Assembly (NCBI GenBank): GCA_028554755.1
Contig: JAPTOF010000008.1
Span: 13,993,001 to 14,057,000, forward strand
Reading direction: 5' to 3'
From: Cordia subcordata
Taxonomy: Eukaryota; Streptophyta; Magnoliopsida; Boraginales; Cordiaceae
DNA length: 64,000 nucleotides
The notes beneath the pieces were generated by a model. The model made no database searches and was not told the DNA's origin. It was given only the letters and a program-made list of their open reading frames with translations. The stretch's first letter is position 1. Each line of letters opens with the position of its first letter. Positions 11,681-23,000 of the stretch are shown here, piece by piece. The translations under genes and the position numbers were made by a program.

Positions 11681-11860
11681 TGAAAGGGTAAAGTCGCACA
11701 CCCTCAATGCTTTGATTATGTCATTATATAAGCATTGTCATACAATGATAAGTTACAAGGATAACTACAATATGTGATCCCAAGTTAATCAAGTAATATC
11801 AAATATAGTATAGCACAACAGAACCTATCTATTAAAATAAACATACTATTGGTCTTGACA
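11681..11860 (-). repeat. Copia 5' LTR
   Basis: Partner of 7137-7316 with identical length and ends. The gag start codon lies immediately inside it, leaving almost no leader. The expected tRNA primer site is poorly preserved (CGGTATGTCAAC next to the LTR). Confidence 0.92.
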
Positions 11861-12436
11861 GAGACAAACAAAAGGAGAAAGAGCAATGCCCTCAGAAAGG
11901 TACTTGGAAATCAATGGCAAGGAATTCACAAACTGAAGATAAATTAATCTTCAAGCATTTTACTTAGTCTCCAGTGTGTACATTAACTTAAATTGTCCAT
12001 TCTCTTTTCGATACATCCCAAATTACTCCTGCTGCTTGAAACCTTCCAGTTTCCGTGAGAAAAAAATCTGGAAAAGTGGCAACAGTTCTTTAAAAAGATT
12101 TTATATGGCCTGAAAAGTGCTATCAACGGTAGCTCTTCTTAATAGCTACATTTGAGGCACCTTAAAGTCCAAAAGCAACAGTTAATTTCTCTTTTAAATA
12201 AAATTTTCAATACCTATACATTCAAACGGAGGAATCTCGAGTAAGAGAGCCCACAAATAAAAGAAAATGCAACTCATTTATGTCACCGGGGACCAACTAT
12301 TGCAAGACGTTAACAACTTGCCTATTGTGCATTACCAATACATGGCTGTAGTTGTATTATGATTTCAAAGCGAGTAATATAATCCGAAGACAAAAGTCAA
12401 AGGACATGCACAAGCAATAATCCAATAAAGCAACTA
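11861..12436. other. Intergenic / possible 3' untranslated DNA
   Basis: AT-rich DNA lying downstream (minus sense) of the exon set that ends at 12437. It may include that gene's 3' untranslated region. No separate gene is recognised. Confidence 0.35.
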
Positions 12437-14140
12437 TTATCTCCTAATTTGAGCAAGTTGGTTGACTTCATTTGCAGTTCTAGCATAGAAGTAGTAAACA
12501 GCTTCATCTTATTCTTATCTAGCATCGATCAACTAATGAATTCAAACTTTTTTTCACCATTTTTAGCTTCCCAAATATCTAGTTGCTAATACAATGGTTA
12601 CAGAGTAACATAATGATAAATGTACTTTGGTAACTAATTTTGAATTGATAGTTGAAAATATGAGTAAATTCTCAAAAAGGAAATTAAATAGCAACCCAAA
12701 AAATACCATCATAAATGGATATTTATAGTGTGTATGGAATGCTCTGATTTTAAGATGTTTATTCTATTGAAATTTGAAGATATTTTATAAGATTTAATAT
12801 ATCTTATTACATGCACTATGCATTTTATAGTTGTAAAAAATAAGACAGAATAGATTGTTCATTTTTAGTTGTAAAAAATAAGATAGGATGGATTACTTAT
12901 TTCTTATAAGATAAAAAGTATAGTTTTGTTTTGAATTGTTATAGGATGCATGGTAAAATTTCTTAAATATTATAAGATGAAGGCTTATTTTAATAGAATA
13001 AATATCTTAAAATAAAACTATAAAAAATAGAGCATTAGTCAACACTAACAATTGATATAACAATAGAAAAGAATTCATATCTACAGAATCTTTAATTTCG
13101 AATGGATTAAGCCAAAGAGTCCAGCAAGTTGTTGGCAACGAAAACATTATTTTGGGTAAACTTTACACTCTGTGTCCAATCAAATCTCACAAATTTAAAA
13201 GATTAGGAGTGAAGAGGCAAACCAAAAAGAACAGCAAAACAAGAAGATGGCTATACTATCGAGCTATCCAATAGAACATAATTGCCATTCTACCAGGTCG
13301 ATTTTGAGCAACTGAACCTCTTTGCTATGCTTTTCTTCAATTTAAACACCTCTCCGTGTACATCTTCTAGAACTGTAGAGCTTTTCGCGAATTATTCAAT
13401 CTTTCTCAAGAATACCTTGCGGGGCATCTCTAGCAGTACTAAATAAGGGAAAAGTATCCTTCGTAGACGCACGTTTCTGAATTTCTTGGCCATTTGAAGC
13501 TCTGATAGTGAAACAAATAGGCCATTTAGAGTTCGTTTCTATAAATGATCAACTTTTTATGGCCTATGATAACATGCATCGTATTCTGACAATCAAATTT
13601 TAAGGGTTTGCTTGGATGGCTTTTTTAAAGCACTTTTTTTTAACAGTTTTTAAAAGAAGTATTTTTTTGAGAAGTTAAAAATTTTGACTTCTAGAAATAC
13701 GATATTTTTTTTATGTTTTAACAATTTTAAAAGCCAACTCAAATAGTTATAGCAAAAAGAAATACACTTTCTTCAAAAAAAAAATATGCTTTTTTTTGAA
13801 AAAAAAAAATCTAAACGCCCTAAATTACCTTTTGTTTTCTGAATTCCACTGTGCTCTGAGCTTCTCATCCAATCTGTTCTTGGCTTCTCTAGCTGCTTCA
13901 ACTAGCTCCTGATCATCCAAATACGCCTGCATTTTTGCTGTTTAGATACTTAAAGACAAAATTAAAAAAAACTGTATATTTGTGTATGTATATATATTAT
14001 ATAAATGTAATCCCGCTTTTAAAGGAAAGAGAAAAATTACACTTATTATACCATGGAAGGGCTTGGACAGTTACTTGAAGTAGTAGCTGAATCGGACCAT
14101 CCACCAGTTTGACGAGACCTTCTTCTTCTTGTACATATTG
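12437..14140 (-). CDS. Host-type gene, last four exons (partial, unrecognised)
   Basis: Four short exons on the minus strand join in phase at AG/GT boundaries: 14075-14140, 13829-13926, 13416-13501 and 12437-12507. They encode about 106 residues ending in a TAA at 12437-12439. Exon pieces read QYVQEEEGLVKLVDGPIQLL, AYLDDQELVEAAREAKNRLD, STKDTFPLFSTARD and YYFYARTANEVNQLAQIRR. Composition is charged and helical-looking, quite unlike the TE debris around it. Exon lengths of 66, 98, 86 and 71 nt keep the frame across phases 0, 2 and 1. If exon three is not spliced, it runs to a TGA at 13396-13398. No upstream exon or start was found before the repeat at 14.7 kb, so this could be a gene tail or a stranded fragment. 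I do not recognise the family. Confidence 0.6.
12738..13036. mobile_element. MITE inside an intron
   Basis: The left end AATGCTCTGATTTTAAGATG and the right end on the opposite strand (AATGCTCT, then ATTTTAAGATATTTATTC) form imperfect inverted repeats of about 35 bases. The right copy has an extra segment of about 15 bases. The interior has tandem TTGTAAAAAATAAGA blocks. It lies between exons three and four of the host-type gene (12508-13415). No clear TSD was seen. Confidence 0.5.
13601..13825. mobile_element. Possible hAT-like MITE in an intron
   Basis: The left edge AAGGGTTTGCTTGGAT and the right edge on the other strand AGGGCGTTTAGATTTTT look like the AGGG(C/T)GTTTGGAT ends of plant hAT MITEs. 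The interior is A/T homopolymer-rich. It occupies most of the intron between exons two and three (13502-13828). The target-site duplication is unclear. Confidence 0.4.
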
Positions 14141-14693
14141 CTGCACTAATTAGCATACTAGCCATGAAAACCACTATGCAAAAACCATCATGGCGTCTTA
14201 ATACTCTCTAAGTGAATTAATTGTGAAATCAAAAATAAAAGAATTGACTGAGAAATGGATAGGTTCAGAGTATTGCAACCTTATCGATCAATGTGTAAAT
14301 AACCTTGTTCTCCTGACTCTTATTATTTTTCTTCCACTATTTTGCACATTGTAATTAAACAACGTTATACAAGTGTTCCACATTTAACTGAATCACTGAA
14401 AGCATCCCTTTCTTTTCTCAAGTTGGTTTGTGATTCCCATGGACCTTTTCTTAGTAAGAAAGTCAAATCATCCTCGAAAACCATTATACTTTTCTTTTTT
14501 CTTGTACACACCTCTACTCATAAACGTAGTAAATTAATGATATGAAATATTACATAGACGATGTTGAATTTCAATTTAAGGTTAGATATAACATATATGA
14601 TATTATTTACTAGGATGACTAATATAACAATGAAAAAGGGCAAGATGCACATTACATTGTGATTTGTCTAAGAGTAATGCTCAATATCACCCT
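14141..14693. other. Intergenic or intronic DNA
   Basis: AT-rich DNA upstream (minus sense) of the first visible host exon. A plus-strand open frame at 14342-14545 has no family features and no coding-like composition. No exon with suitable splice sites was recognised. Confidence 0.35.
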
Positions 14694-15267
14694 ATTTTCA
14701 TCAGGGAAAATGCCATTTATCCTCATGAGTTTCTACCCTAATCCCAAAGTCCTCTATGAAGTTTTGTCATAAGTGTGCATTTACCTCCTATGATTTAAAA
14801 ATTAGTTAGTTGTCCCCTATACATTTCAAAAGTGAAGCACATTAACCTCTTCTGTAATTTTAGATTTAACCGAGCGTGTGGTACACACATTGGGCCTATG
14901 ATTAGACTTAGTTATTTTGCTATTAAATTTGATTTTAGTAAAAAAATGCCCTCCCTTTTTTGTTTTGAAAAAATATTTGCAAGATAAAAGGTTTGAACCT
15001 TTGACCTTAGTTTAAAATATATAAATTTAACCAATTATACTAGAAACATGTTTGTACTTAATTTCATGCTACAGAGTAAATATGTTTGTCATTGAAAAAT
15101 AAAAATGGCACAACCATAATCTCATTAATTAAATTAATTATTTAATTAATTTTAATTTTAATTTATTTTATTAATTAATTAATCAATTATCAAATTATAA
15201 ATAATTAATTATTTAATTATTAATTATTTAACTAATTATTAATTACTTCACGTTTCCAATTAAATAG

Positions 15268-15530
15268 GGTAAGCAGCACCATACTCCCTGTGGTTTATCA
15301 TAAGTGCATTATAACCCTTTGTAGTTGTCATAAGTACACTATTAGCCCTTGTGTTTTATAAGCAAATTAGTCTTTTTGCATTTTCGTTAGCCAAAACTAA
15401 CGAAGTTAAAAAAATGGGCGTGTGTGCTTCACTTTTGAGAAGAACAGGGTCATTAGCTAATTGTATATCACAGGAGGTAAATACACATTTATGACAAAGC
15501 ACAAGAGAGTTCCGTGCAATTTACCCTTAT
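15268..15530. mobile_element. Nested foldback MITE
   Basis: The left AGGGTAAGCAGCACCATACTC and the right on the minus strand AAGGGTAAATTGCACGGAAC are imperfect inverted ends. The interior repeats CATAAGTGCATT-type phrases. It lies inside the larger foldback element, so it is either nested or part of its arms. No clean TSD. Confidence 0.4.
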
Positions 15531-15713
15531 CCATTTCCTCCCATGACATTAATAAGTCTAGTCAAACAATGCCTTGTATTTGGTGATATTTTGTCATTTT
15601 TATCTTTTTATTTATTCATTGGACAATTTAATTCTATTTTATTGTTACTAATCTTAATTTAATTTAATTTTTTCAAATGTTAACTTGTTGTAGTAAAATT
15701 ATTATTCTATTTT

Positions 15714-15715
15714 GG

Positions 15716-15766
<51 letters not shown>
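15714..15766. repeat. (CA)n(TA)n compound microsatellite
   Basis: About 17 CA units run directly into about 9 TA units. Confidence 0.95.
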
Positions 15767-16451
15767 GATAGATACACACATAAAGATAGATTTCAATCTA
15801 AAGTTAATATCTTAATGTAATGTATAATACAAATTTTGTGCAATAAACTACTTTTTATTTTCATTTTTTATATCCTTAAGAGTTAGTTCATTCCAAAATA
15901 TATGTATTAATTTAAGTAGAACAAAACTGGATTATATTTAAAATGTATAGTAATATATTGAAAAAATAGATATTAACTTGTAACTAATTTTTCTCTCTTT
16001 AATCTCGTGGATAGGAAAAAAAATTTATAAACACAATATTTTGTATATTTTGAAATTAAAATCTTTTGCTTTCTATTTGATTGTAATTTTTTGTTGAATT
16101 ATTCTATTAAATAATTTTATCCAATTCTTTACTTTAATAAATATATAGATAAGAAATAAAAAGTAAAAAGTAGTTTTTTGGTAACAAAAATTTTACAAAT
16201 AAACTATTTTTTATTTATTTGAAATTAAAAATTTTATTTGCAAATTAATTGCAGACTTTTTTGTGAAATAATTTTATTAATTATTTTATTTTTCTTTAAT
16301 AAACAAGTACAAAACACTTTTTTAATGTAAGGCTTTGTTTGGTAAAGTTTGATGGTGTGGGGGAACATGAGTCAATTTAAAACTTCATGGGGGAGTTTAG
16401 GATTTAAGCTAAAACTCATGGGGCAAAATGGCATTTATCCCTATTTTCACC

Positions 16452-16919
16452 CCTTTCGTGTTATGCTTATTTGGCACGCCAACTACCCGCAAATTATACT
16501 ATGGTCCCTCGTAAGGTGCTCCAATAGAGCATCATGCTTCCTCACCTATTTTAAAAAATAAAAGCAACTTAGCATCAGACATAAGTTCTCTCTCTCTCTT
16601 CATTCTTCTCTCTTCTCACCTTTTTCTTTTTTCAACTGGCAAAACCACTGGTTATCTCACACTGGATAAAGACCACCTTAAAATTTACTTTTCTTCGTTG
16701 ATTGTAATGACGTGCATCATATTCAAGAAAGCCTCCTAAGTGTCGATCCACCATTAGAGCCCTTGTAGTCTTCTTCCTCATACTGGCGAAGATTCTAACA
16801 TCATCTCGCCATGCTGTAACTACCAATCTTTTACTTTTCTCATCGCTATTCTAACCATCCCATGAAGTGTTTGGATGCTCCAAGCTCAATCCATCATTAA
16901 AACCCGTCTTACCTTCAAT
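16452..16919. other. Intergenic DNA
   Basis: Contains a CT-rich stretch near 16590-16630. The short minus-strand frame at 16632-16826 shows no recognisable family. Confidence 0.35.
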
Positions 16920-17390
16920 TATGGATACATATGAGGTGAACAAATAGATGAGGAGTAATAAACAAATATTTGACGTATTTATAAAAGTCAATGAACAAAT
17001 AGTTGTGGAGTAATGAATAAATATTTGGTGCATTTGTATATGTTTATGTGTGTAAGAGAGCGGTGAACAAACACATGTCAACCAGTGAACAAATAAACGT
17101 ATATGTATTTGTGTGTCTGTGTGTGTGAGAGCAGTGAACATATAGTTATGGGATAATAAACAAAAATTTGATTCATGTATAAAAGTCAGTGAACAAATAA
17201 TTGCATGGTAATAAACAAATAGTTAGTAAAAAAATAGTTATGGGACAATTTTCAGTAAATAAATAATTGTGGGATAGTTAACAAATAGTTAGTAAATAAA
17301 TAGTTATGGAGTAATGAACAAATATTTGATGTATATATGAAAGTTAGTGAATAAATAATTATCAGGTGGTGAACAAATACATATGGGGTG
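16920..17390. repeat. Degenerate minisatellite-like array
   Basis: About a dozen loosely related units contain GTGAACAAATA or AGTAAATAAATA, followed by GTTATGGGATAATAAACAAAT and TTTGATGTAT. Unit length varies around 35-60 bases. Several apparent open frames here are by-products of the repeat. Confidence 0.6.
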
Positions 17391-17815
17391 AGCATAATAA
17401 TTTTTTTTCTTTAGTTTCACTGTGCGTGAATATTGTTCATGCACAGGAAGAACACAGTGCTCAGGAGGAGCACTATGTTGAAGGACAATGATATAAGGTT
17501 CCCCAACTAGGCCTTTTCTTCCCAATCTCTCTCCTTTTATTCTTCTTTTTTTCCTCACTCTTCTTTATTTCCTTACTCTTTTTTATTTCCTTCTTCTTTT
17601 CTCAATTAAAATTTTCTCGTTTCTTTTCTTTCCATACCAAGGCTTAATCTAATTAAATCTGTAGCGTCTACCAATTTCTCCATATCCCCTTCTTTTTATT
17701 TATCTCTGTTAAAATTTATTTTCCTTCAAACTTCTCATGTCTTCCTTTTTGTCAGTTTTCTTACTTTATCTCAACTCACCACTTTACAAATCAAAATACA
17801 ACTTTATCGTATGAT
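17391..17815. other. Low-complexity T/C-rich DNA with a short hairpin
   Basis: An imperfect palindrome at about 17420-17446 (CTGTGCGTGAA ... TTCATGCACAG) is followed by T/C-rich DNA from 17510 to 17700. No gene is supported. Confidence 0.4.
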
Positions 17816-18450
17816 CCATTGCACCCACAAAGATGTTTGGTGGTCAGCTTATTCAGGTTGCAGATAGAGAGCTCCCCCATTGGTCTTAATTCACGAGTAG
17901 CAGCAGATATATTGGATGGTGTGTTGAGTTGGCCTTGTCATCCATTAATTGATCTTGCCATAGATAGAGAGCCCCCCGCGAGGTTTGTTCTTTATTTTTG
18001 CTGTGTGGGACTTTATCAGAAGTAAGGGGATTGTATTTGGTGGAATGACCTTATCTTGTTTAAATTGAGGATCCCAAAGCTTTGATATTTTAGCAAATTA
18101 TATATGTTGGATAGACCTCCAAAGTTTTTATTGGTTTTTTGTGGAGTTATGGTTGAACCAGGTTTAAAATTTTGCCGTTTTGCTATCTTGCCGTAGAGGA
18201 TATGGAGCAACTTTTCTTTGGATGTACCTTAGGAGAATTTCATTAGCTATTATGGAAAAATAGCTATTATGGAAAAAGGATGTGTCAAATGATATGCCGA
18301 CGTGGGTTAATATTTAGATATAGGTTGCTTTGCACTATTAAGGATCAAAAGATGCATTGGTGAAGTCAGTTTTTAGAGCCTCGGCTTATACCATTTGAAA
18401 GAGAAGCCGTTAATTGCATCACAAATCTGGAAAACTAATTTGGATTAAGT
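17816..18450 (+). pseudogene. LINE reverse-transcriptase tail (zf-RVT region) remnant
   Basis: Short pieces in shifting frames resemble the C-terminal zinc-binding region of plant non-LTR retrotransposon RT. FKLRIPKL and PPKFLLVFCGVMV are followed by EDMEQLFFGCTLGEF, recalling the H/E-LFF-C-F---W block of that domain. The rest continues to about 18450 with many stops. Identification rests on these weak motifs. No poly(A) tail or TSD was found. Confidence 0.4.
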
Positions 18451-18639
18451 TCAAAATTTTTGTTAGAACTTAAACAAAACCATATACAATTTGTTGGAAA
18501 AGATTTTACAACCAAAATATCTCCTAAGCTCGGCCTATTAGCTATCTGAAAATTCTTGACATTTGGTTTGTAATTCATACAATTAGCGAGTTCAGTTTTT
18601 CCTTTTGTAAATAAACAAGTGATTCTCATTGATTTTAAC

Positions 18640-19070
18640 AAAAACTGTGATCTTTACATCCCAAAAATTAAAATCAGAATAAAGGCAAAGTCCTAATTAT
18701 GTAAGCAGGTCAAATAAGCTCAACAATTACAAAGAAGTAAATTACAAGGATTCCTTTATGATTTTCTACAACCCAAGAGTTCACTTCTAATAGTTTTTAA
18801 CATTCCTTCCGTGATGTTCTCTTCACTATTTGCCACACTTGAGCGAATACAAGATTTCTTTGTCTTTTCCAGATTGTGTAGACAAAGGCATTCAAGAACA
18901 CTTCAAACCTTTCCAATGGGATAGACCAAACTCCAACTTCTCAACTCCTCCAAATTTCTCATATATTAATTTACCCCAAGAAGCTTCAATCCATGCTCCT
19001 AAATTCTTGTACTGAAGGACCACTCCAAGAATAGGTAATCCATAGCAAGTTTAGTTTTAATAAACTAAAA
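18640..19070 (-). pseudogene. LINE 3' end remnant, opposite orientation
   Basis: On the minus strand, NAFVYTIWKDKEILY resembles the Y-IW-ERN-R-F motif near the end of plant LINE ORF2. It is followed after a frameshift by SEENITEGMLKTIRSELLG, then a non-coding tail with TTTTTGTTAAAATCAATGAG, typical of LINE 3' ends. It faces the plus-strand LINE-like remnant at 17816-18450. Decayed and without function. Confidence 0.45.
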
Positions 19071-20035
19071 GATGCTCCCCTATTAAGAATTTCCTATTGT
19101 CCATCCTCTTGTTTCTCTCATACAAGGACACTGCTATAATGGTGCAAAATACTAGTGTGGAAGCGTGGCTTGGACATCCGTGTTACTGTCAAATCTGCTA
19201 ATAAAATTTTCACTTAGCAAAGGGCACATTGGCCTGAACATCTATGACTGTAATTATTATATCCAAATCAACTATTTTTTCATTTATTTTTTAAAATAAC
19301 ATTATCAACGATGCCAATTATGTTACGTTTCTGTGGATATGAAGTATCGTTCATGCCTCTGCTATGGTAAATGAGTTAACGTATCCCGCCTCTTCTCTTT
19401 CTTTGTACCATATAAATTGGCAAAACTTCTTTTTCTTTGTACCATAATAAATTCGCAAAATCAAAGCATCTATTAATCATCCCAAAACATTGGTTCTCAA
19501 CAAATCATTCTTTTTTCTTATGTAACATACATCCAAAATTTATATCTCTAACATAAATCCAAAAGGTAGAAAAAGTTACTTTCAAAAGCAAGACTCACTC
19601 TAGTATTTTAACATGCAAAGAGAAATAAATTGCAATGTAACTAGCAACATTTGACTAAAAAACTCAACATTGCTCCATCGGCAATTGGTGAATACTATAT
19701 ACCACCAAATTTTGACAAAATTGATCATGGGTTATTGCTAGATGCATTTTCTCCATCATTTTTTCCATTAAAAATCTTCCACATTGCTGGCATGTAACAT
19801 TATGGCCAAAAAAAAAAAAAAGAAAAGAAGAACATTGTTAGTAAAGGAGAGAAACAAAAGAGAATTAAAGTAGGATAGAAGTAAACCTGTAAGAGCTGCA
19901 TACAACTAGGAAACATTCCAAAATTACTGGTAAGTTGCTAATTAGAAATAAAATTATAATTAATTGATCAAAAATAATTATCCAGGAACATTAAATGAAT
20001 AATTGCTAGAATTGTAATACTCACCTAAATATTCA
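19071..20035. other. Intergenic, nothing firm
   Basis: AT-rich DNA. A minus-strand piece near 19720-19810 (AMWKIFNGKNDGENASSNNP in one frame) could be a further C-terminal bit of the neighbouring transposase gene, but support is weak. Confidence 0.3.
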
Positions 20036-23000
20036 TTAATAAACACATTGAAATACTTTGTGGTGTTTGAAATTTGGAACTTGAAACCTTCCAATATGGT
20101 CATCTAAAAGAATATTCTCTATTTCTATAGGCCTAATTTCCTCATGTTGAATATTTGAAAATTTTCTCTTGGCCTATAACAAGAAACACAAAAAATTGTA
20201 CAGTTTTTATTCAAGTAAAAAAGTGAAAAAAAAAAACTAATTTTTCCCGTACCTTTTGTTTCTTTTGTGTAGGCATGTTCGATTGGTATTCTTTTGCATA
20301 TGACTTCTTTGAAAAACCTATACAAAATACAATCCAAACTCTACCAAGAAAAATGGCTGGAAAAAAGGTTCTTAAGAACCAAAAGTTGATTAAATGATAA
20401 AAGATATGATTATTGGTTACATCAAATATAGAAAATAAATATATTAGAGATTATAATATACCTTGTTTCTTGGTTGCCTTCATAAAATTTTCTACATTGA
20501 ATTCTTTCTGTTTGAAGCAAGGGCATCCTTCCCTTGATACTTGTAAAGGGGTCAACTTTAGAACTAGAATGTGAATTTTGAAGACAACCAACATTATCAG
20601 TTTCTTTATTCCACTACCTTGAACCACTAGATCTGCACTGAGCATCTGTTATCTCATCACTGAGAAGCTTTCCTTTTACCTCATCTAAATATTTCATTGC
20701 AGTACTACATTATCTTTTAGATTTTGCTCCAATTAGTGCAATTCTAGTTAATCGTGAGTACAACTTATTGTATCGAATAATTTCTTCTTTGGATTCAAAT
20801 TCATCATGAAAGATCTTTATTTCTATGTGAGGGTACTTTATATCTTTCCTCCAATGTGGTAAAAAGTATTTATCTGGTATGACCACCACTTTTTGATCCA
20901 TGAATACACACAATGCATGTCTACAAAGAATCCCTTGAAACTTGAATAGACGACAAATGCAGCTTATATCCATATTTTGCATATCAAGAGTGAATCATAT
21001 AAGACTTGGTCCTTAGATTTTCTTCATTCATCAAAACTTTTAGAGTTATCATTGACCTAAAATGTCCATTTTGACCCATCTCTTTCGATAAGTATAACAC
21101 CACTAGAAAATATAAGGTTCTTAATCTCATCCTAGAACAATTTAAAAATTCGATTTGTATAAATTTTCTTAGCTTGCTTTTCTATCAGAAGATCTGCAAT
21201 AAGAGCAATGTTGGCATTCATGATAAAAAAATTTTCATCCTTTTTATTCTTTATCTTTTGTAACATAGCCATGTCTTATTGCTCATGAAACTTCTTAAGA
21301 CTAGTTCTACTATGTGCATATTCATCAAAAACAGAATTTATGCTTTCATTCCTTTGATTAGTTAACTTTCCTGCCTAAAAGGTATCCTTAATGTAGACTA
21401 GAACCCAACAATGTTGATCTTCAAACAAATTCTTCAGCTATTCATTGTCCTCGAAATCATATTCCTCTATCATATCTTTCCACTTTATTTTGAAATCTTC
21501 AACTCGTAAGGAATCATACACAACCATATGTAAATCCTTCTTAATTTCTTGACAGCCAACATATCTTCCCAATTTTTTGAAAATTTTTTCATGATATGTC
21601 ATAGGCACAAGCGATAATGAGAATTGGAAATACTTGTGCAACAGTATTCTGAATTTCTTTTTACACTCGTTAGTGATTAGGGATGGCAACGGGACAGGTA
21701 CCCCACCCATGAAGGAATCCCAAACCCGCTACCCAGATAGCATCTCAATTCCCATTTCCGTCCCAAACCCGGATAAAAATTAAATGGGAATCCTATTTCC
21801 GGAACGTCCCAAACCCTCGGGTACCCGGAACGTCCCAAACCCGGTTAAAAAAATTTAAAATTTAAATAAAAATTTAACAAGAAATGTTCGGAACCCAAAT
21901 TTAAGACATGTTCTCAACTCCAGAAACTGAATTAAATCAATAAATTTTAAAAAACTAACCAATCAAATAATTTTTTCCCAAAAAATCTAAACAATATCTC
22001 TAAAATATATTAAAATAATAAAATTTTAAAGAATAAAACGTTAATGGTTCAAGCCTTACTACTTTTAGAAAATTTTTCTTAATTTTTAGTATATAATATG
22101 TACTTATGTACTTAAAACTATAATTAATTAATAAATGTAAAACACCTATATACATGTGCACACACACCTATATATATACACACATACACACACATATATA
22201 TCTATACATATATGTATATATATAACCGGGTTCGAGAATGCGGGTACCCGGGGGGTCAATCCCAGTTCCGTCCCAAATCCTAACAGGTATTTTTAATCGT
22301 TCTGGATCCGTTCCGGGTTCTTAACGGGACGAATTTTATCGAATTTTAATCGGATCGGTCGATGCCGGGTACTCTAAGTCACTCGTCCCATTGCCATTCC
22401 TATTAGTGATTATTGCTTCACGTACAACTCCTGACCTATATTCCAACCAAACCTTGAATAACCAATCAAATGCCTTGGTAGTTCCATTTATTAATAATCC
22501 ACAACCCTACAATATTGATTGACCATAACGATATACACCAACAAATGGGGAAAAAGGCATATTATATTTATTTGTCAAGTAAGTTGTGTCAAATGTAACA
22601 ACATCACTAAATGATTGATATGTTGCTCCACACCTTGCATTAACCCAGAAGACATTACTCATCCTATTTTTTTCATCAACTTCCGTTACATAAAAAAATA
22701 GAATTTCTTTTTTGGCATTCACCTAAAATAATTAAGTAAAGCCTCAGCATCACCTTTACCAAGCCTTAATTGCCTTTGTTTATTAATATAGTTTCTACAA
22801 TCTTTTTTCCCAAAAGGCACATATTCAAAAACCACCCACTTCAATAGCAAAAGAACAATACTGTATCATTCAAATCAAGGAGCCTTCTACTAGATGTATC
22901 AAGCTTTTTGTTACTTCTATACATGTATGCATCAAATGGAGTAACCTTACAGTTATGATCCAATTCAACCACCATTGAGCAGTACAAACCATCACTTCTT

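Larger units (their letters stand above)
7137..11860 (-). mobile_element. Copia (Ty1-type) LTR retrotransposon, full length but dead
   Basis: The element is bounded by two 180-bp LTRs (7137-7316 and 11681-11860) that differ at about ten positions by eye. Flanks read GATAC on the left and GAGAC on the right, a 5-bp TSD with one change. On the minus strand the order is LTR, gag with zinc knuckle, protease, integrase, reverse transcriptase, RNase H, LTR. Integrase before RT is the Copia order. Every domain carries stops or frameshifts, so it cannot move by itself. The polypurine stretch CTTGCGGGGAAG abuts the 3' LTR. The 4.7-kb total length and very short LTRs are compact. Confidence 0.95.
14694..16451. 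mobile_element. MULE-type foldback element with 9-bp TSD
   Basis: The left end AGGGAAAATGCCATTTATCC (from 14703) pairs with the right end, read on the minus strand, AGGGATAAATGCCATTTTG (to 16442). The inverted repeat extends about 65 bases through CATGAGTTT and CCATGAAGTTTT. Flanks are ATTTTCATC (14694-14702) and ATTTTCACC (16443-16451), a 9-bp duplication with one mismatch. The interior has AT repeats, a microsatellite and a smaller foldback at 15268-15530, but no transposase. Confidence 0.7.

Noticed and set aside
17418..17448. Hairpin CTGTGCGTGAA...TTCATGCACAG as a regulatory RNA
   Set aside because: An isolated imperfect palindrome with no terminator or gene context; such motifs occur in TE ends.
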